Shown here: in pieces, positions 27,511-36,704 of the stretch
Position numbering within the stretch: position 1 is the stretch's first letter
Layout: every line of letters begins with the position of its first letter
Assembly: GCF_035916755.1 (NCBI RefSeq)
Contig: NZ_JAYWIX010000004.1
Location: 124,001 to 188,000 of the forward strand
DNA from: Rothia sp035916755
GTDB taxonomy: Bacteria; Actinomycetota; Actinomycetes; Actinomycetales; Micrococcaceae
Length of the DNA stretch: 64,000 nucleotides
Direction: 5' to 3'
The notes under the pieces: model-generated
What the model saw: only the letters and a program-made list of their open reading frames with translations
Database searches by the model: none
What the model was told of the DNA's origin: nothing
Translations under genes and position numbers: made by a program

Positions 27511-27556
27511 GCGCACCACCCCGGTTACGATTTTTGATTCCTGGTATAGGCAGTAA
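27509..27556. repeat. 48-bp direct repeat, right copy (3' end of PAP2 gene)
   Basis: Second copy of the nadE 3' end; on the minus strand it encodes the last residues of the PAP2 protein (FTAYTRNQKS). Confidence 0.95.
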
Positions 27557-28262
27557 AGACCGCCAGGTGCACCAGGCAGGCGATTGCCAGTCCTAGAGCT
27601 AGGCCGCCGACCACGTCGCTAGCCCAGTGCACCCCCACATAGATACGGGAAAACCCGACGGTCACAGCGAGCGCGCCGAGCCCTACCCCCAGGGCGCGGC
27701 GTCCTCGCTGTGTCAGGGCGGGGTAGGCTGTGAGAAAGAGGGCAGCGCAGAAGGCAGCGGTGCTGGTGGAATGCCCCGATGGGAACGAGAAGGTCAGCTC
27801 CTCAACCAGGTGGTGCGTAAGGGAGGGACGCGGGCGGTCCACAAGATTCTTGATGAGGGTGACGGTGAGCGGGGCCAGAATCATGGTTACGCCCAGGGTT
27901 GCCAGGGGCCAGGCAGAGCGGTAGCGCCAGATAAAGAACCCCAGGGCCACCAGCACATAGATCGTCATGGGCAGGGTGTTGAAGGCCTGGGTAAGCACCG
28001 AGAAAAAGGCATCGAGCGCGCCCGTGCGCCAGGTCAGCGACGCCTGCCAGACGGCGTCATCCACGGGGTTGGTAAGGGACTGTGCATTGACCAGCCACAT
28101 TGCCACAAAAACCAGAAATCCCGTGAGGCTGGCACGAGCCAGACGGGCCTGGAGCCCCGCCAGCTCACCGGGGGCAGGAGTGGGCGCGGGGGCATCCTTG
28201 GATGCAGCGGGCGGACGGACGCGCGCCCCACCGGTACGGGGCGATTCGGGGGTGTGGTTCAC
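27525..28262 (-). CDS. PAP2-family membrane phosphatase
   Basis: A 245-residue protein from GTG 28262 with five or six membrane helices and the three PAP2 motifs: KNLVDRPRP (K-x6-RP), FPSGHST and SRIYVGVHWASD. Such enzymes remove phosphate from lipid carriers (undecaprenyl diphosphate, phosphatidate) on the outer face of the membrane; the exact substrate is open. Its C-terminal codons lie in the 48-bp duplicated segment and remain intact. Confidence 0.88.
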   Translation of the reverse strand: MNHTPESPRTGGARVRPPAASKDAPAPTPAPGELAGLQARLARASLTGFLVFVAMWLVNAQSLTNPVDDAVWQASLTWRTGALDAFFSVLTQAFNTLPMTIYVLVALGFFIWRYRSAWPLATLGVTMILAPLTVTLIKNLVDRPRPSLTHHLVEELTFSFPSGHSTSTAAFCAALFLTAYPALTQRGRRALGVGLGALAVTVGFSRIYVGVHWASDVVGGLALGLAIACLVHLAVFTAYTRNQKS

Positions 28263-28360
28263 GGTTACCTCTCTTCACGGGGGCACCTCTAGATTACCGG
28301 CTTGCCCCGGGCCCTCCCGTCTAGCTGCTTGCTAGAGAGCCTGGCAAGTAAGCTGGTGCT

Positions 28361-28753
28361 ATATCTGATACACCCAAAGAGTTTTATCTCGATAAATCTG
28401 ACCCGGCAGCCTGGGCAGCTTTTGGCGTCTTGAGCAAGCAGGCGGGCGAGTCAGCCCGCGCAGCGGGCCTTGATGACCAGCTCATCGAACTGGTCTGCCT
28501 GCGCATCTCGCAGATCAATGGCTGCGCCTACGCCCGGGGTGCGCTCACCGATGAGCAGTACAGTGCCGTGCAGTGGCTAGCGATCTCTATGAACGCAGCC
28601 CTTGAGAACCCGCTTGTTGCTGAGCGCGACGAGGACGGCCGCGGCGCCTACGAGATTTTTGCCGACAGTTCCAGCAACCCGGCTGGCTTCACCCAGTTCT
28701 TCACCTACGCCGAAAAGACCTGCAAGCCTGAACCTGCCCACCTGCGCTTTTAG
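28361..28753 (+). pseudogene. Degraded AhpD/carboxymuconolactone decarboxylase-family gene
   Basis: The frame reads SDTPKEFYLDKSDPAAWAAF, then LIELVCLRISQINGCAYA, and jumps to ALTDEQYSAVQWLAISMNA, which is the C-terminal helix of AhpD-like proteins. The catalytic C-x-x-C (normally INGCAYCxxxH) and about 40 residues after it are missing, the expected start codon is ATA (28361), and the tail after residue 87 does not look like the family. A shorter product from TTG 28430 is formally possible but would lack the redox site. Confidence 0.65.
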
Positions 28754-28776
28754 CGAAGGCAGTTAAGTAAAGGTAA

Positions 28777-28852
28777 AGCCCGATGGTCTTGTGCGCGGCG
28801 GCTGGCTCGGGGCTGGCGTTCAGGGTGCCGACGCGCACAAGACCATCGGGCT
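28777..28852. terminator. 20-bp perfect stem with conserved loop core
   Basis: Arms 28777-28796 and 28833-28852 pair exactly; the 36-nt loop contains CTGGCTCGGGGCTGGCG. It separates the AhpD remnant from the convergent aminopeptidase gene. Confidence 0.8.
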
Positions 28853-28859
28853 GTGCCCT

Positions 28860-30164
28860 CTAGATTCTGTAGAACCCCTCAATCGCGCGGGTCAGGTAGG
28901 CCATGTCAGCAACGGTGGTGAGTTCGCGGGCTGAGTGCATGGAGAGCAGGCCGACGCCGACGTCCACGGTGCGCATACCTAAGCGGGTGGCGGTGATGGG
29001 GCCGATGGTGGAGCCGCAGGGCACGTTGTTGTTGGAGACGAACTCCTGGTAGGGCACACCTGCCAGGGCGCAGGCCTGGGCGAAGATTCCGGCGCCGACG
29101 GCGTCGGTGGCGTAGCGCTGGTTGGCGTTGATTTTGAGCAGGGGCCCGCCTCCGGGCACGGGGCGGACGGTCGGGTCGTGGTGCCCTGCGTAGTTGGGGT
29201 GGACCAGGTGCCCGGCATCGGATGAGAGGCAGACCGACTCTGCGATGGAGCGGCGGTAGGCTTCGGAGGAGTCGCCACGGGCCTCAGAAAGCCGAACCAG
29301 GATGTCCTCGAGGAAGGGCCCTGCTGCCCCGGAGCGGGATTCTGAGCCGATCTCTTCGTGGTCAAAGGCGACGAGCACTGCGGTCTGGGCAGACTCTACC
29401 CCGGTCTCGGCGTAGCGGATGAGGGCGGTGAGGCCGGCGTGGACGGAGCTGAGGTTATCCAGGCGCCCGGAGGCAAAGAGTTCATCGTTCTCACCAAAGA
29501 CACGAGGTTCGGCGGAGTCGGCGAACATGAGGTCGTAGCCCACGATGGTTTCGGGGTCGATAGGCCCGCCCTCGGCGCGTTCGGCCAGGTAAGCGAGCAC
29601 GTTGCCGGTGGAGTCGCCGAAGCCCCAGACGGGGTAGAGATTGCCCTGCTTATCGAGTTTGAGGCCCTCGTTGGCGGCACGGTCCAGGTGGATGGCGAGC
29701 TGGGGGACGCGGGCAATTGGCCCGGTGGCGACCAGGCGGGTTTCGAGCGCCCCGTCGACCAGGACGGTGAGACGCCCGGCCAGGCGCAGTTCGCGGTCGA
29801 GCCAGGAGTTGAGCAGGGGCCCGCCGTAGACTTCGACCCCCACCTGGTTCCAGGTCAGGGTGCGCACGGAGGACTTGGGCTTAACCTTGAAGCCCGGTGA
29901 GTCGGTGTGGGCGCCCAGCACCCGGTAGCTTTCGTGGGCTTCGGTGCCCACCCATGCGATGATGGCCCCATCGCGCACCACAAAGTGCTTGCCGGTCGCA
30001 GCTGTGCTGCCCCAGGCGTCCTGCTCGCTCAGCTCGGTGAAGCCGGCGGCGGTCAGGCGGCGGGCGGCCTCGGCCGCCGCGTGGAAGGAGGTGGGGGACG
30101 CGGTGACGAAGGCGGCTAAATCATCAATGTTGGTTCGGGCATCGAAAGTCTGTGAAAGAGTCAT
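28860..30164 (-). CDS. M18 family aminopeptidase
   Basis: A 434-residue M18 metallopeptidase from ATG 30164 (MTLSQTFDARTNID). Metal-binding residues appear as LGAHTDSPG (His/Asp), LVAFDHEEIGS (catalytic Glu pair) and near the C-terminus LLSMHSARE (His). It removes N-terminal acidic or neutral residues from peptides in the cytoplasm (aspartyl aminopeptidase/ApeB type). Nine residues longer from ATG 30173 is possible. The next minus-strand gene upstream begins 1 kb away and ends 10 bp before this start, so the two may be co-transcribed. Confidence 0.92.
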   Translation of the reverse strand: MTLSQTFDARTNIDDLAAFVTASPTSFHAAAEAARRLTAAGFTELSEQDAWGSTAATGKHFVVRDGAIIAWVGTEAHESYRVLGAHTDSPGFKVKPKSSVRTLTWNQVGVEVYGGPLLNSWLDRELRLAGRLTVLVDGALETRLVATGPIARVPQLAIHLDRAANEGLKLDKQGNLYPVWGFGDSTGNVLAYLAERAEGGPIDPETIVGYDLMFADSAEPRVFGENDELFASGRLDNLSSVHAGLTALIRYAETGVESAQTAVLVAFDHEEIGSESRSGAAGPFLEDILVRLSEARGDSSEAYRRSIAESVCLSSDAGHLVHPNYAGHHDPTVRPVPGGGPLLKINANQRYATDAVGAGIFAQACALAGVPYQEFVSNNNVPCGSTIGPITATRLGMRTVDVGVGLLSMHSARELTTVADMAYLTRAIEGFYRI

Positions 30165-30174
30165 AGACCACATT

Positions 30175-31323
30175 TTACCGGACAGGCTGTGCTCCCTCAG
30201 TGTGGTCGCCCTTGACCCAGACCAGGGATGAGCGGGTGCATTCTAGCCCGCGACGGTTCGCCGCCCAGATAACGACCAGCACGAACAGACCGTTCGACAC
30301 CAGCGACGAGATGAACATGCCCACGGTGGAACCTTCCTGCAGGAAGGGGTCGGCCATACCCAGTACACCGAAGCTCATAGCCAGCAGGTTGTTGACCACG
30401 TGCAGGGTAATAGCCGCTTCGAGCCCTCCAGTGCGCCAGGTGATGTACCCGGCGGCCAGGCCCATGACCAGTACAGAGAGCTGGCCCCACAGGTCGTAGA
30501 GGTGTCCCAGCATAAAGAGCGGTGCCGGAATCACGATGGCCCAGGCAGGGTGTTTGAGCCAGCGGCCGATGGTCTGCATAAGGTAGCCGCGGAAGACTAG
30601 TTCTTCGGCGTAGGCCTGCACCGGTACCACCAGAATGATGGCTACCAGCATGGCGATAAGACCGCTCGCTGGCAGGGTCGTACTGGGAACGTAGCGGGCC
30701 CCCAGGGCCATATCAAAGGCGAGGGGCAGGGCCACAATGAGCAGGGCTGCTATCCCAAAGCAGGTAGCTAGCCAGCCCCAGCGCATACGCCCGGCAACCG
30801 AGTGAATCAGGCCCCAGGGTTTAGGGCCCAGAATCAGGCGGGCAACCCAGAGGGCGGGGAACATGAGTGCTACCGACCCGAACAGGAAGACAAAGGTAGC
30901 GGGGCTGCGCAGGGCCTCTTGTTCGAGGATTTCCGGGCTCGCAGCGAGGATGAGGTAGCTGGGGTCAGCGGGCAGGGCGGGGTCCAGGCCCAGCAGGAGC
31001 ACGAAGAAGAAGGCGACAACCAGCAGCAGAGAGAGCACCAGGTAGAGCGGCACCCCGATGACCGCTTCGACCAGGGGCTTCCACCAGGCCCCTTTAGGAT
31101 CAGCGTGGGAGAGTCGGTGGTAACCTAGCTCCTGCTCTTCTTGCCGATAGCCGGGGCGCCAGCCGACCGGTGGCAGGGGTACCGGGTTGGGGTGGGGTGC
31201 ACGCGGGTGGGGCAGCTGCTCCTGCAGGTGGGCGGACGCCGGCACGGCACCGGGTGCCGCACCCTGTGCTGGGTGGTGGGCAGGTGTCTGCCAGGGAATA
31301 CGGGGGTCGTTAGGTGTGCTCAT
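30175..31323 (-). CDS. CPBP/CAAX-type intramembrane metalloprotease
   Basis: A 382-residue protein: about 80 residues of Pro/His-rich tail, then eight or so membrane helices. The CPBP motifs are present: EELVFRGYLM (motif 1, glutamate pair), FMLGHLYD (motif 2 His) and the late VVNNL asparagine-containing motif. Such proteins act as membrane proteases or in bacteriocin immunity; the target is unknown. It ends 10 bp before the aminopeptidase start. Confidence 0.85.
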   Translation of the reverse strand: MSTPNDPRIPWQTPAHHPAQGAAPGAVPASAHLQEQLPHPRAPHPNPVPLPPVGWRPGYRQEEQELGYHRLSHADPKGAWWKPLVEAVIGVPLYLVLSLLLVVAFFFVLLLGLDPALPADPSYLILAASPEILEQEALRSPATFVFLFGSVALMFPALWVARLILGPKPWGLIHSVAGRMRWGWLATCFGIAALLIVALPLAFDMALGARYVPSTTLPASGLIAMLVAIILVVPVQAYAEELVFRGYLMQTIGRWLKHPAWAIVIPAPLFMLGHLYDLWGQLSVLVMGLAAGYITWRTGGLEAAITLHVVNNLLAMSFGVLGMADPFLQEGSTVGMFISSLVSNGLFVLVVIWAANRRGLECTRSSLVWVKGDHTEGAQPVR

Positions 31324-31400
31324 GCCTCTACCCTAGCGAAACCCGCCCTACCCCGCGCAAGGGGAGGGCGGACGTCCGCGTCATAAACCGGTCCGAGGGG

Positions 31401-32678
31401 CTAGACCGCCAGCGCCCGCCGGTAGCGCACCGCAACCGCGACCCAGAGCAACACCGCTGCGGTGAGGCAGACGATGGGGGCAGAGGACGCCGCCAGGGCA
31501 GCCTGGCTGAGCTCATCCAGGTTGTGAGTGTCAGGGTCCAGGTAGATGCCGATGCGCATGGGCCCGTAGATGAGCCCGGTGAAGCCGATGGTTGCCAGGG
31601 CACCGGCTAGTAGGCGAAGTGCGCGGGGGGCGAGGGCGAAGAAGGTGGGGAAGGCATCCAGCCAGAAGACGGCAATGAGCAGGGGTAGCCAGATGTTGTG
31701 GTGGGACCAGGAAATGGGCGACATGGCCATCATGAGAAACCCGTTGAGGGCTATCTGGGAGAGCACCATGCCGTGGCGGTGTAGCACCGGGATCAGGTAG
31801 GCGACACCCACTAAGAGGGCAAGGATAAGACCGTAGCGCAGGGCCGAGAGCAGCGGCCCCTCAGCCAGGCCAAGGTGCAGAAGCCAGCCCAGGGTGGAGA
31901 TGTTATCGACATAGGCGATGTTGCCTACGCGGGAGGGGTCTGAGATGGCAAAGAACCAGAATTCGCGGGCGGTGGCTGGCATGAAGATGAAACCGGCGGC
32001 AACCGTGGCTGCGAAGGTGGCTCCCAGGGTGAGCACCCCCTTGACGTCTCGGCGCATGAGCAGAATCAGGCCGAAAGCCAGCGGGGTGAGCTTGATGCCG
32101 CCAGCGATACCGATGAGCACGCCGCGGGGCACTCTGGTTGCCGGGCGCAGCAGATCAATGAGCACCAGCAGCAGGATCAGGGCGTTAATCTGAGCCAGTC
32201 CAATACCGCGGTCCCAGGGGCTGAACATGGTGATGCAGGTAGCCATCGCTACAACCGTCGAGCGGCTCCCCAACAGGGCCTCGCCGGGTACGGTGATTCC
32301 GCGAGCGCGCGCGTGGTTGAGGATCAGTACCGAGACCCAGAGGGCTGCGAGGACGGCCAGGAGAGTCATGACCCCGGCACCGACCCAGAGGGGCAGGAAG
32401 GCGAAGGGGGCGAAAACCATGACCGCAAAGGGCGGGTAGGTGAAGGGCAGGGTGATGGGCTGCCCGTCCTCGAGGTAGTAGTTGTAGAGGGTTTTACCGG
32501 GGTAGAGGTCGCCGAAGACTACGCCTGCGCCGGTGCGGTAGACCTCGAAGTCTTGGCCGGTGAGGATCATGGAGTGGCGGATGTGCCACTGCATGACCGC
32601 TACGAAGAAGATGCCGGTGAGGACCGGCCAGATGATGTGCCGGGCGGGCAGGCGGGTGGTGAGGCTGAAGAGGGGCAC
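31401..32678 (-). CDS. GT87 (DUF2029) membrane mannosyltransferase
   Basis: A 425-residue polytopic GT-C enzyme from GTG 32678. The catalytic Asp lies in the first loop (GQDFEVYRTGAGVV), followed by about ten helices, as in actinobacterial polyprenol-phosphate-mannose-dependent alpha-1,2-mannosyltransferases (PimE/DUF2029 type). It probably adds mannose to a cell-envelope glycolipid or lipomannan on the outer face. It starts 6 bp after the stop of the next gene upstream, forming an operon 33674-31401. Confidence 0.82.
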   Translation of the reverse strand: MPLFSLTTRLPARHIIWPVLTGIFFVAVMQWHIRHSMILTGQDFEVYRTGAGVVFGDLYPGKTLYNYYLEDGQPITLPFTYPPFAVMVFAPFAFLPLWVGAGVMTLLAVLAALWVSVLILNHARARGITVPGEALLGSRSTVVAMATCITMFSPWDRGIGLAQINALILLLVLIDLLRPATRVPRGVLIGIAGGIKLTPLAFGLILLMRRDVKGVLTLGATFAATVAAGFIFMPATAREFWFFAISDPSRVGNIAYVDNISTLGWLLHLGLAEGPLLSALRYGLILALLVGVAYLIPVLHRHGMVLSQIALNGFLMMAMSPISWSHHNIWLPLLIAVFWLDAFPTFFALAPRALRLLAGALATIGFTGLIYGPMRIGIYLDPDTHNLDELSQAALAASSAPIVCLTAAVLLWVAVAVRYRRALAV

Positions 32679-32684
32679 CTGGGG

Positions 32685-33152
32685 CTACTTTTCGGTGGGG
32701 GTTGCGGCGTCCTGGTCTGCGGTCTTGCGGACGGCTACCAGGTTGGTACCGCGCTTGGTTTTGGCGCGGCCGGGTAGGCACTTGGCAGGACGTTGCTCGG
32801 CAGTCTTCATGGGCAGGGCGGCGATGCGCAGGGCGAGTTCGAGGACGAGTAGGGCCAGCGCTGCGTAGAAGACGTAGTAGGAGGGGTAGAAGTAGTAGAG
32901 GCTGGCGCTCCACCCGGCGATGGTGGCGCCCAGGGCTACAACGGCGAGGGCGGCGATGATGATGTGGGCAAGGGGAAAGGCGCCGTTGTTCTCTTTGTTG
33001 CGCCAGGTGATGTAGATGGCCATGAGCGCAAAGAGCACGGGGAAGAAGATGTGACCGGAAAGAGCCATGGTGTCTTCGGTGTAGCGGAAGATGCCGAGGG
33101 CCTGGACGATGGCGGTGGCGGCAAGAATGAGGGAAGCAGGCAGTGTTTTCAC
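32685..33152 (-). CDS. Small membrane protein, unknown
   Basis: A 155-residue protein with four predicted membrane helices in residues 1-112 and a basic cytoplasmic tail rich in Lys/Thr. I do not recognise the family. Tight spacing (6 bp) to the GT87 gene and 18 bp to the DUF456 gene suggests it serves the same envelope process. Confidence 0.65.
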   Translation of the reverse strand: MKTLPASLILAATAIVQALGIFRYTEDTMALSGHIFFPVLFALMAIYITWRNKENNGAFPLAHIIIAALAVVALGATIAGWSASLYYFYPSYYVFYAALALLVLELALRIAALPMKTAEQRPAKCLPGRAKTKRGTNLVAVRKTADQDAATPTEK

Positions 33153-33170
33153 GGGAAACCAGTCTACCGA

Positions 33171-33674
33171 CTAGGCGGTGATGAAGTAGGTGATGGCGCA
33201 GATCGTAAAGATAGTGCCTGTGGTTAGGGCTGCGGCGAGTTCGATGAGGATGCCGATGCCCATTGATTTGAGGGCGGCCAGGGTGCTGCGTACTGAGGTA
33301 GCGATATCGCCCTGGCTGCGCACGGTTTCGCTGAGCAGTAGGGCTACCGCGAAGCCGACGAAGAGGCCGACGACGGGGATTACAAACATGCCGATTACCG
33401 CACCGAGAACGCCCCAGAGGATTGAGCGGTTGGGAATAGCTCGCTGTTTGAGGGTCTTACCGGTGAGCAGGGCCTGGGCAGCCATGCCCGCAAGCATGAT
33501 GGGTAGGCCTAGACCCAGTAGCCACCAGCCCTCAGGCCCGCGCAGGGTCAGCCCCCAGAGCAGCACGCCGCCGAGCACAGCGAAAGAGCCGGGCAAAATA
33601 GGGTAAACAATACCGACGATGCCAACGGCAATGAGGACGACGGCGATAAAGGTCATCACGATAGCTAGGGTCAT
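33171..33674 (-). CDS. DUF456 membrane protein
   Basis: A 167-residue protein from ATG 33674 (MTLAIVMTF). The DUF456 pattern is visible: GIVGIVYPILPG at the first helix, a Gly-rich GAVIGMFVIPVVGLFVG segment and a closing hydrophobic region. Family function is unknown. The open frame extends to 33935 but that part overlaps the divergent nitrite reductase gene. Confidence 0.8.
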   Translation of the reverse strand: MTLAIVMTFIAVVLIAVGIVGIVYPILPGSFAVLGGVLLWGLTLRGPEGWWLLGLGLPIMLAGMAAQALLTGKTLKQRAIPNRSILWGVLGAVIGMFVIPVVGLFVGFAVALLLSETVRSQGDIATSVRSTLAALKSMGIGILIELAAALTTGTIFTICAITYFITA

Positions 33675-33734
33675 ACTGTTCAGTTTACCCAGCTTGCTAT
33701 AATCAGCATTACGCATACAAGTTTTGGAGTTGAG

Positions 33735-36566
33735 ATGCCTGAGAAGGACGCCGCCCCCCGCCCCGGTTACCGCGAGCAGCTGACCTTGGGGGCGCGTCCG
33801 CTCGACGCTCCCGGCACACCTATCACCGACCAGCAGGCCCGCGATATCGCCACCGGCCGCCGCACCTGGCATCGGAAGGCATCGAAGCCGGTGTCGGTGT
33901 GGATGTTCGCCCTCTTCATCGTGCTCATGACCCATAGGTGGATTCCAGAGTCCCTCTGGCTAATGGTTCACATGGTAACCCTGGGCCTCATTACCAACTC
34001 GATTCTGGTCTGGTCCCAGCACTTTACCGAGGCACTGCTCAAGCACAAGCTCCCCGATAGCGCTAGGCCCGTGCAGCTGGCCCGCATCTACACCCTAAAC
34101 GCCTCAATGGTGGTGTTAATGGTGGGTGTAGTCTTTTCCCTCTACCCGCTGACTGTGCTGGGCTCGGTAGGCGTGGGTGCTGCGGTGACCTGGCACGGGG
34201 TGGCCCTGTTACAGCAGATGCGCACGGCCCTGCCCGCCCGCTTCGGGGTGACGATCCACTACTACATTGCAGCCTCCTGGCTACTGCCGTTGGGTGCAAC
34301 CTTCGGCGCCCTGCTGGCCTACGACGGTCTGAGCGCAAGCTGGCACGGCCGTCTTTTGCTGGCCCACGAGGCTATCAACGTTCTGGGCTTTGTGGGCATC
34401 ACCGTGGTCGGCACCCTCATGACCCTCTGGCCCACCATGCTACGCACGGTGATGGTGCCGGACGCCGTCGCCCGCTCCACCCGCGCCCTGGCAGGCCTGT
34501 GCGCGGGTCTGGGGCTCACCGTGGCAGGTGCCCTGGCAGGTCTTACCTGGCTAGCCGTTGCTGGACTGCTTCTCTACGCAGCTGCCCTGGCACTGGTGCT
34601 TGCCCTGATGGTACACACCACCACCGCCAAGAAACCCTCCGACTACGCCGCCTTCTCGGTAGCCGCCGGCATGGTCTGGCTGACCGCTGGCGTCCTTTTC
34701 TCCGCCTACCTAGTGGCAACATCCCTCTTCGACTCCCTAACCTTGCGCCCGGTCACCCCCATCTTCGTTGCCGGCTTCCTGGCCCAGACCCTGCTAGGTG
34801 CCATGACCTACCTACTACCTGCCCGCATGGGCGGCGGCCCCAAAGCAGTGCGCGCCGCTAACACCGAATTCAACCGCTTCGCCGCAGGCCGCGCCATCAT
34901 GGTCAACCTCTCCCTGCTCATCTTCCTCCTGCCGGTTTCCTTCACCGGCTCCTGGGTGCGAACCGGTGTCTCCCTGCTCGGCGCCTTCACCCTCTTCGCC
35001 TTCATCCCCCTCATGCTACGCGGGGTACGCGCCTCGGTGAGCGTCCGCAAGGCTATGATTCAGGCCCGCGCCCGCGGCGAAGCCCCCACCCCCGACCCGC
35101 AAGCCCTCACCCCCGCACCAGCCCCCCACCTGCGCAACGCCCTCATCGGCACCCTAGCCGTCGTCATGGTCGTAGCCTTGGGAGTAGCGGTTGACCCGGC
35201 GGCCCGCGCCCGCCTGACTACGGGGGCGTCCACAGCTAGCGCCACCGGCCAGACCACCACCCTGGCCGTTGAAGCCACCGCCGACATGCGCTTTACCCCC
35301 GATACCGTGGAGGTGCCGGTGGGCAACCGTCTGGTCATTGAGGTCACCAACACCGACACCAAAAACGCCCACGACCTAACTTTCTCTAACGGAACTTCTA
35401 CCGGCCGCATCGACCCCGGGGCGAGCAAGACCGTGGACGTCGGCATCATCACCGGCGACTTAGAGGGCTGGTGCTCGGTGGTCGGGCACCAGGCTATGGG
35501 CATGACCTTCACGGTAGTAGCAAGCGGGGCGGACGCCGCCCAAGCAGGTTCCAGCGGCGCTAGCGGCGCAGACCACGCCGGGCACAGCGCGAGCAGCCCA
35601 GTGCTTGCTTCAACCGATATTGACCTGCAGGGCGATATCTCTGAAAGCTACCAGACCCGCGACGCCACCCTCGCCCCCGTGCCCGAGGGAGAAAACGTAG
35701 ACGGCCGCACCGTGCACCGCCAGACCCTGGATGTTCAGGAACTCCCCCGCGAAATCGCCCCCGGGGTCAATCTCAACGCCTGGACCTTCAACGGCTCCTA
35801 CATGGGCCCCACCCTGCGCGGGCGCGTGGGCGATATTTTTGAAATTACACTCGTCAACAACGGCAGCATGGGCCACTCGGTAGACTTCCACGCCGGAACC
35901 GTCTCCCCCGACGAGGTCATGCGCACCATCGCCCCGGGTGAATCTCTCACCTACCGTTTTGAGGCCGTGCGCTCTGGCATCTGGCTCTACCACTGCTCCG
36001 CCATGCCCATGAGCGCCCACCTTGCAGCGGGCATGTTCGGGGCTGTCATCATCGACCCCGCCGACCTGCCCGAGGTAGACCGCGAATACCTGCTGGTGCA
36101 GTCCGAGGTGGCACTCACCAAAACCACGAGCACCCAAACCTCCACCACCGACCCGGGCGATGGCGTCCTCACCGATATCTCACCCGAGGGTCTAGCCGCA
36201 GGCACCCCCACCCTCACCCTCTTTAACGGGCATGCCACCCAGTACCTGCGCGACCCCCTTACCGCCCGCGTCGGCGAGCGCGTGCGCATTTGGGTGCTCA
36301 ATGCCGGGCCCAACGGGGAGCTGAGCTTCCATGTGGTCGGTAGCCAGTTCGACACGGTCTACAAGGAGGGCGGCTACCTGCTACAGGACGGCGTAGATGC
36401 CTTTGGTACCAGCGGTGGCGGCGCCCAAGCCCTTGATCTCTCTGCCGCCCAGGGCGGCTTCGTTGAGATGGTCTTTACTGAGCCGGGCACCTACACCTTC
36501 GTCAACCACAACTTTGCCGCCGCCGAACGCGGGGCCCGCGGGCAGATTATCGTCACCGGCGGGTAG
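33735..36566 (+). CDS. Copper nitrite reductase fused to a membrane domain and an extra cupredoxin
   Basis: A 943-residue three-part protein. Residues 50-480 hold about ten membrane helices with several His; 515-600 is a small cupredoxin with type 1 ligands in NAHDLTF and WCSVVGHQAMGM; 640-943 is a two-cupredoxin NirK core. In the core, HSVDFHAG gives the catalytic Asp and type 2 His, WLYHCSAMP with the later His and Met gives the type 1 site plus the second type 2 His, and the second domain supplies SFHVVG and VNHNF. These fit reduction of nitrite to nitric oxide outside the membrane, with the small cupredoxin as built-in electron donor. ATG 33735 follows TTGGAG. Similar fusions occur in other actinobacteria. 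Confidence 0.85.
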   Translation: MPEKDAAPRPGYREQLTLGARPLDAPGTPITDQQARDIATGRRTWHRKASKPVSVWMFALFIVLMTHRWIPESLWLMVHMVTLGLITNSILVWSQHFTEALLKHKLPDSARPVQLARIYTLNASMVVLMVGVVFSLYPLTVLGSVGVGAAVTWHGVALLQQMRTALPARFGVTIHYYIAASWLLPLGATFGALLAYDGLSASWHGRLLLAHEAINVLGFVGITVVGTLMTLWPTMLRTVMVPDAVARSTRALAGLCAGLGLTVAGALAGLTWLAVAGLLLYAAALALVLALMVHTTTAKKPSDYAAFSVAAGMVWLTAGVLFSAYLVATSLFDSLTLRPVTPIFVAGFLAQTLLGAMTYLLPARMGGGPKAVRAANTEFNRFAAGRAIMVNLSLLIFLLPVSFTGSWVRTGVSLLGAFTLFAFIPLMLRGVRASVSVRKAMIQARARGEAPTPDPQALTPAPAPHLRNALIGTLAVVMVVALGVAVDPAARARLTTGASTASATGQTTTLAVEATADMRFTPDTVEVPVGNRLVIEVTNTDTKNAHDLTFSNGTSTGRIDPGASKTVDVGIITGDLEGWCSVVGHQAMGMTFTVVASGADAAQAGSSGASGADHAGHSASSPVLASTDIDLQGDISESYQTRDATLAPVPEGENVDGRTVHRQTLDVQELPREIAPGVNLNAWTFNGSYMGPTLRGRVGDIFEITLVNNGSMGHSVDFHAGTVSPDEVMRTIAPGESLTYRFEAVRSGIWLYHCSAMPMSAHLAAGMFGAVIIDPADLPEVDREYLLVQSEVALTKTTSTQTSTTDPGDGVLTDISPEGLAAGTPTLTLFNGHATQYLRDPLTARVGERVRIWVLNAGPNGELSFHVVGSQFDTVYKEGGYLLQDGVDAFGTSGGGAQALDLSAAQGGFVEMVFTEPGTYTFVNHNFAAAERGARGQIIVTGG

Positions 36567-36704
36567 GGCTGGCTCACCGGTGCGGACGCCGGTGGCAGGC
36601 AACACCGGGCAGGAGCTGCCTGCCGGGTTGAGTGCATCACCCTAGGGCGTGTATGGCAGGTGAGCGCCTGACGGGTAAGGCGGTTATCCAGTAGTCTTGA
36701 CCTG

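Noticed and set aside
33675..33935. Upstream extension of the DUF456 gene
   Set aside because: It overlaps the start of the divergent nitrite reductase gene and ATG 33674 gives the normal family N-terminus.
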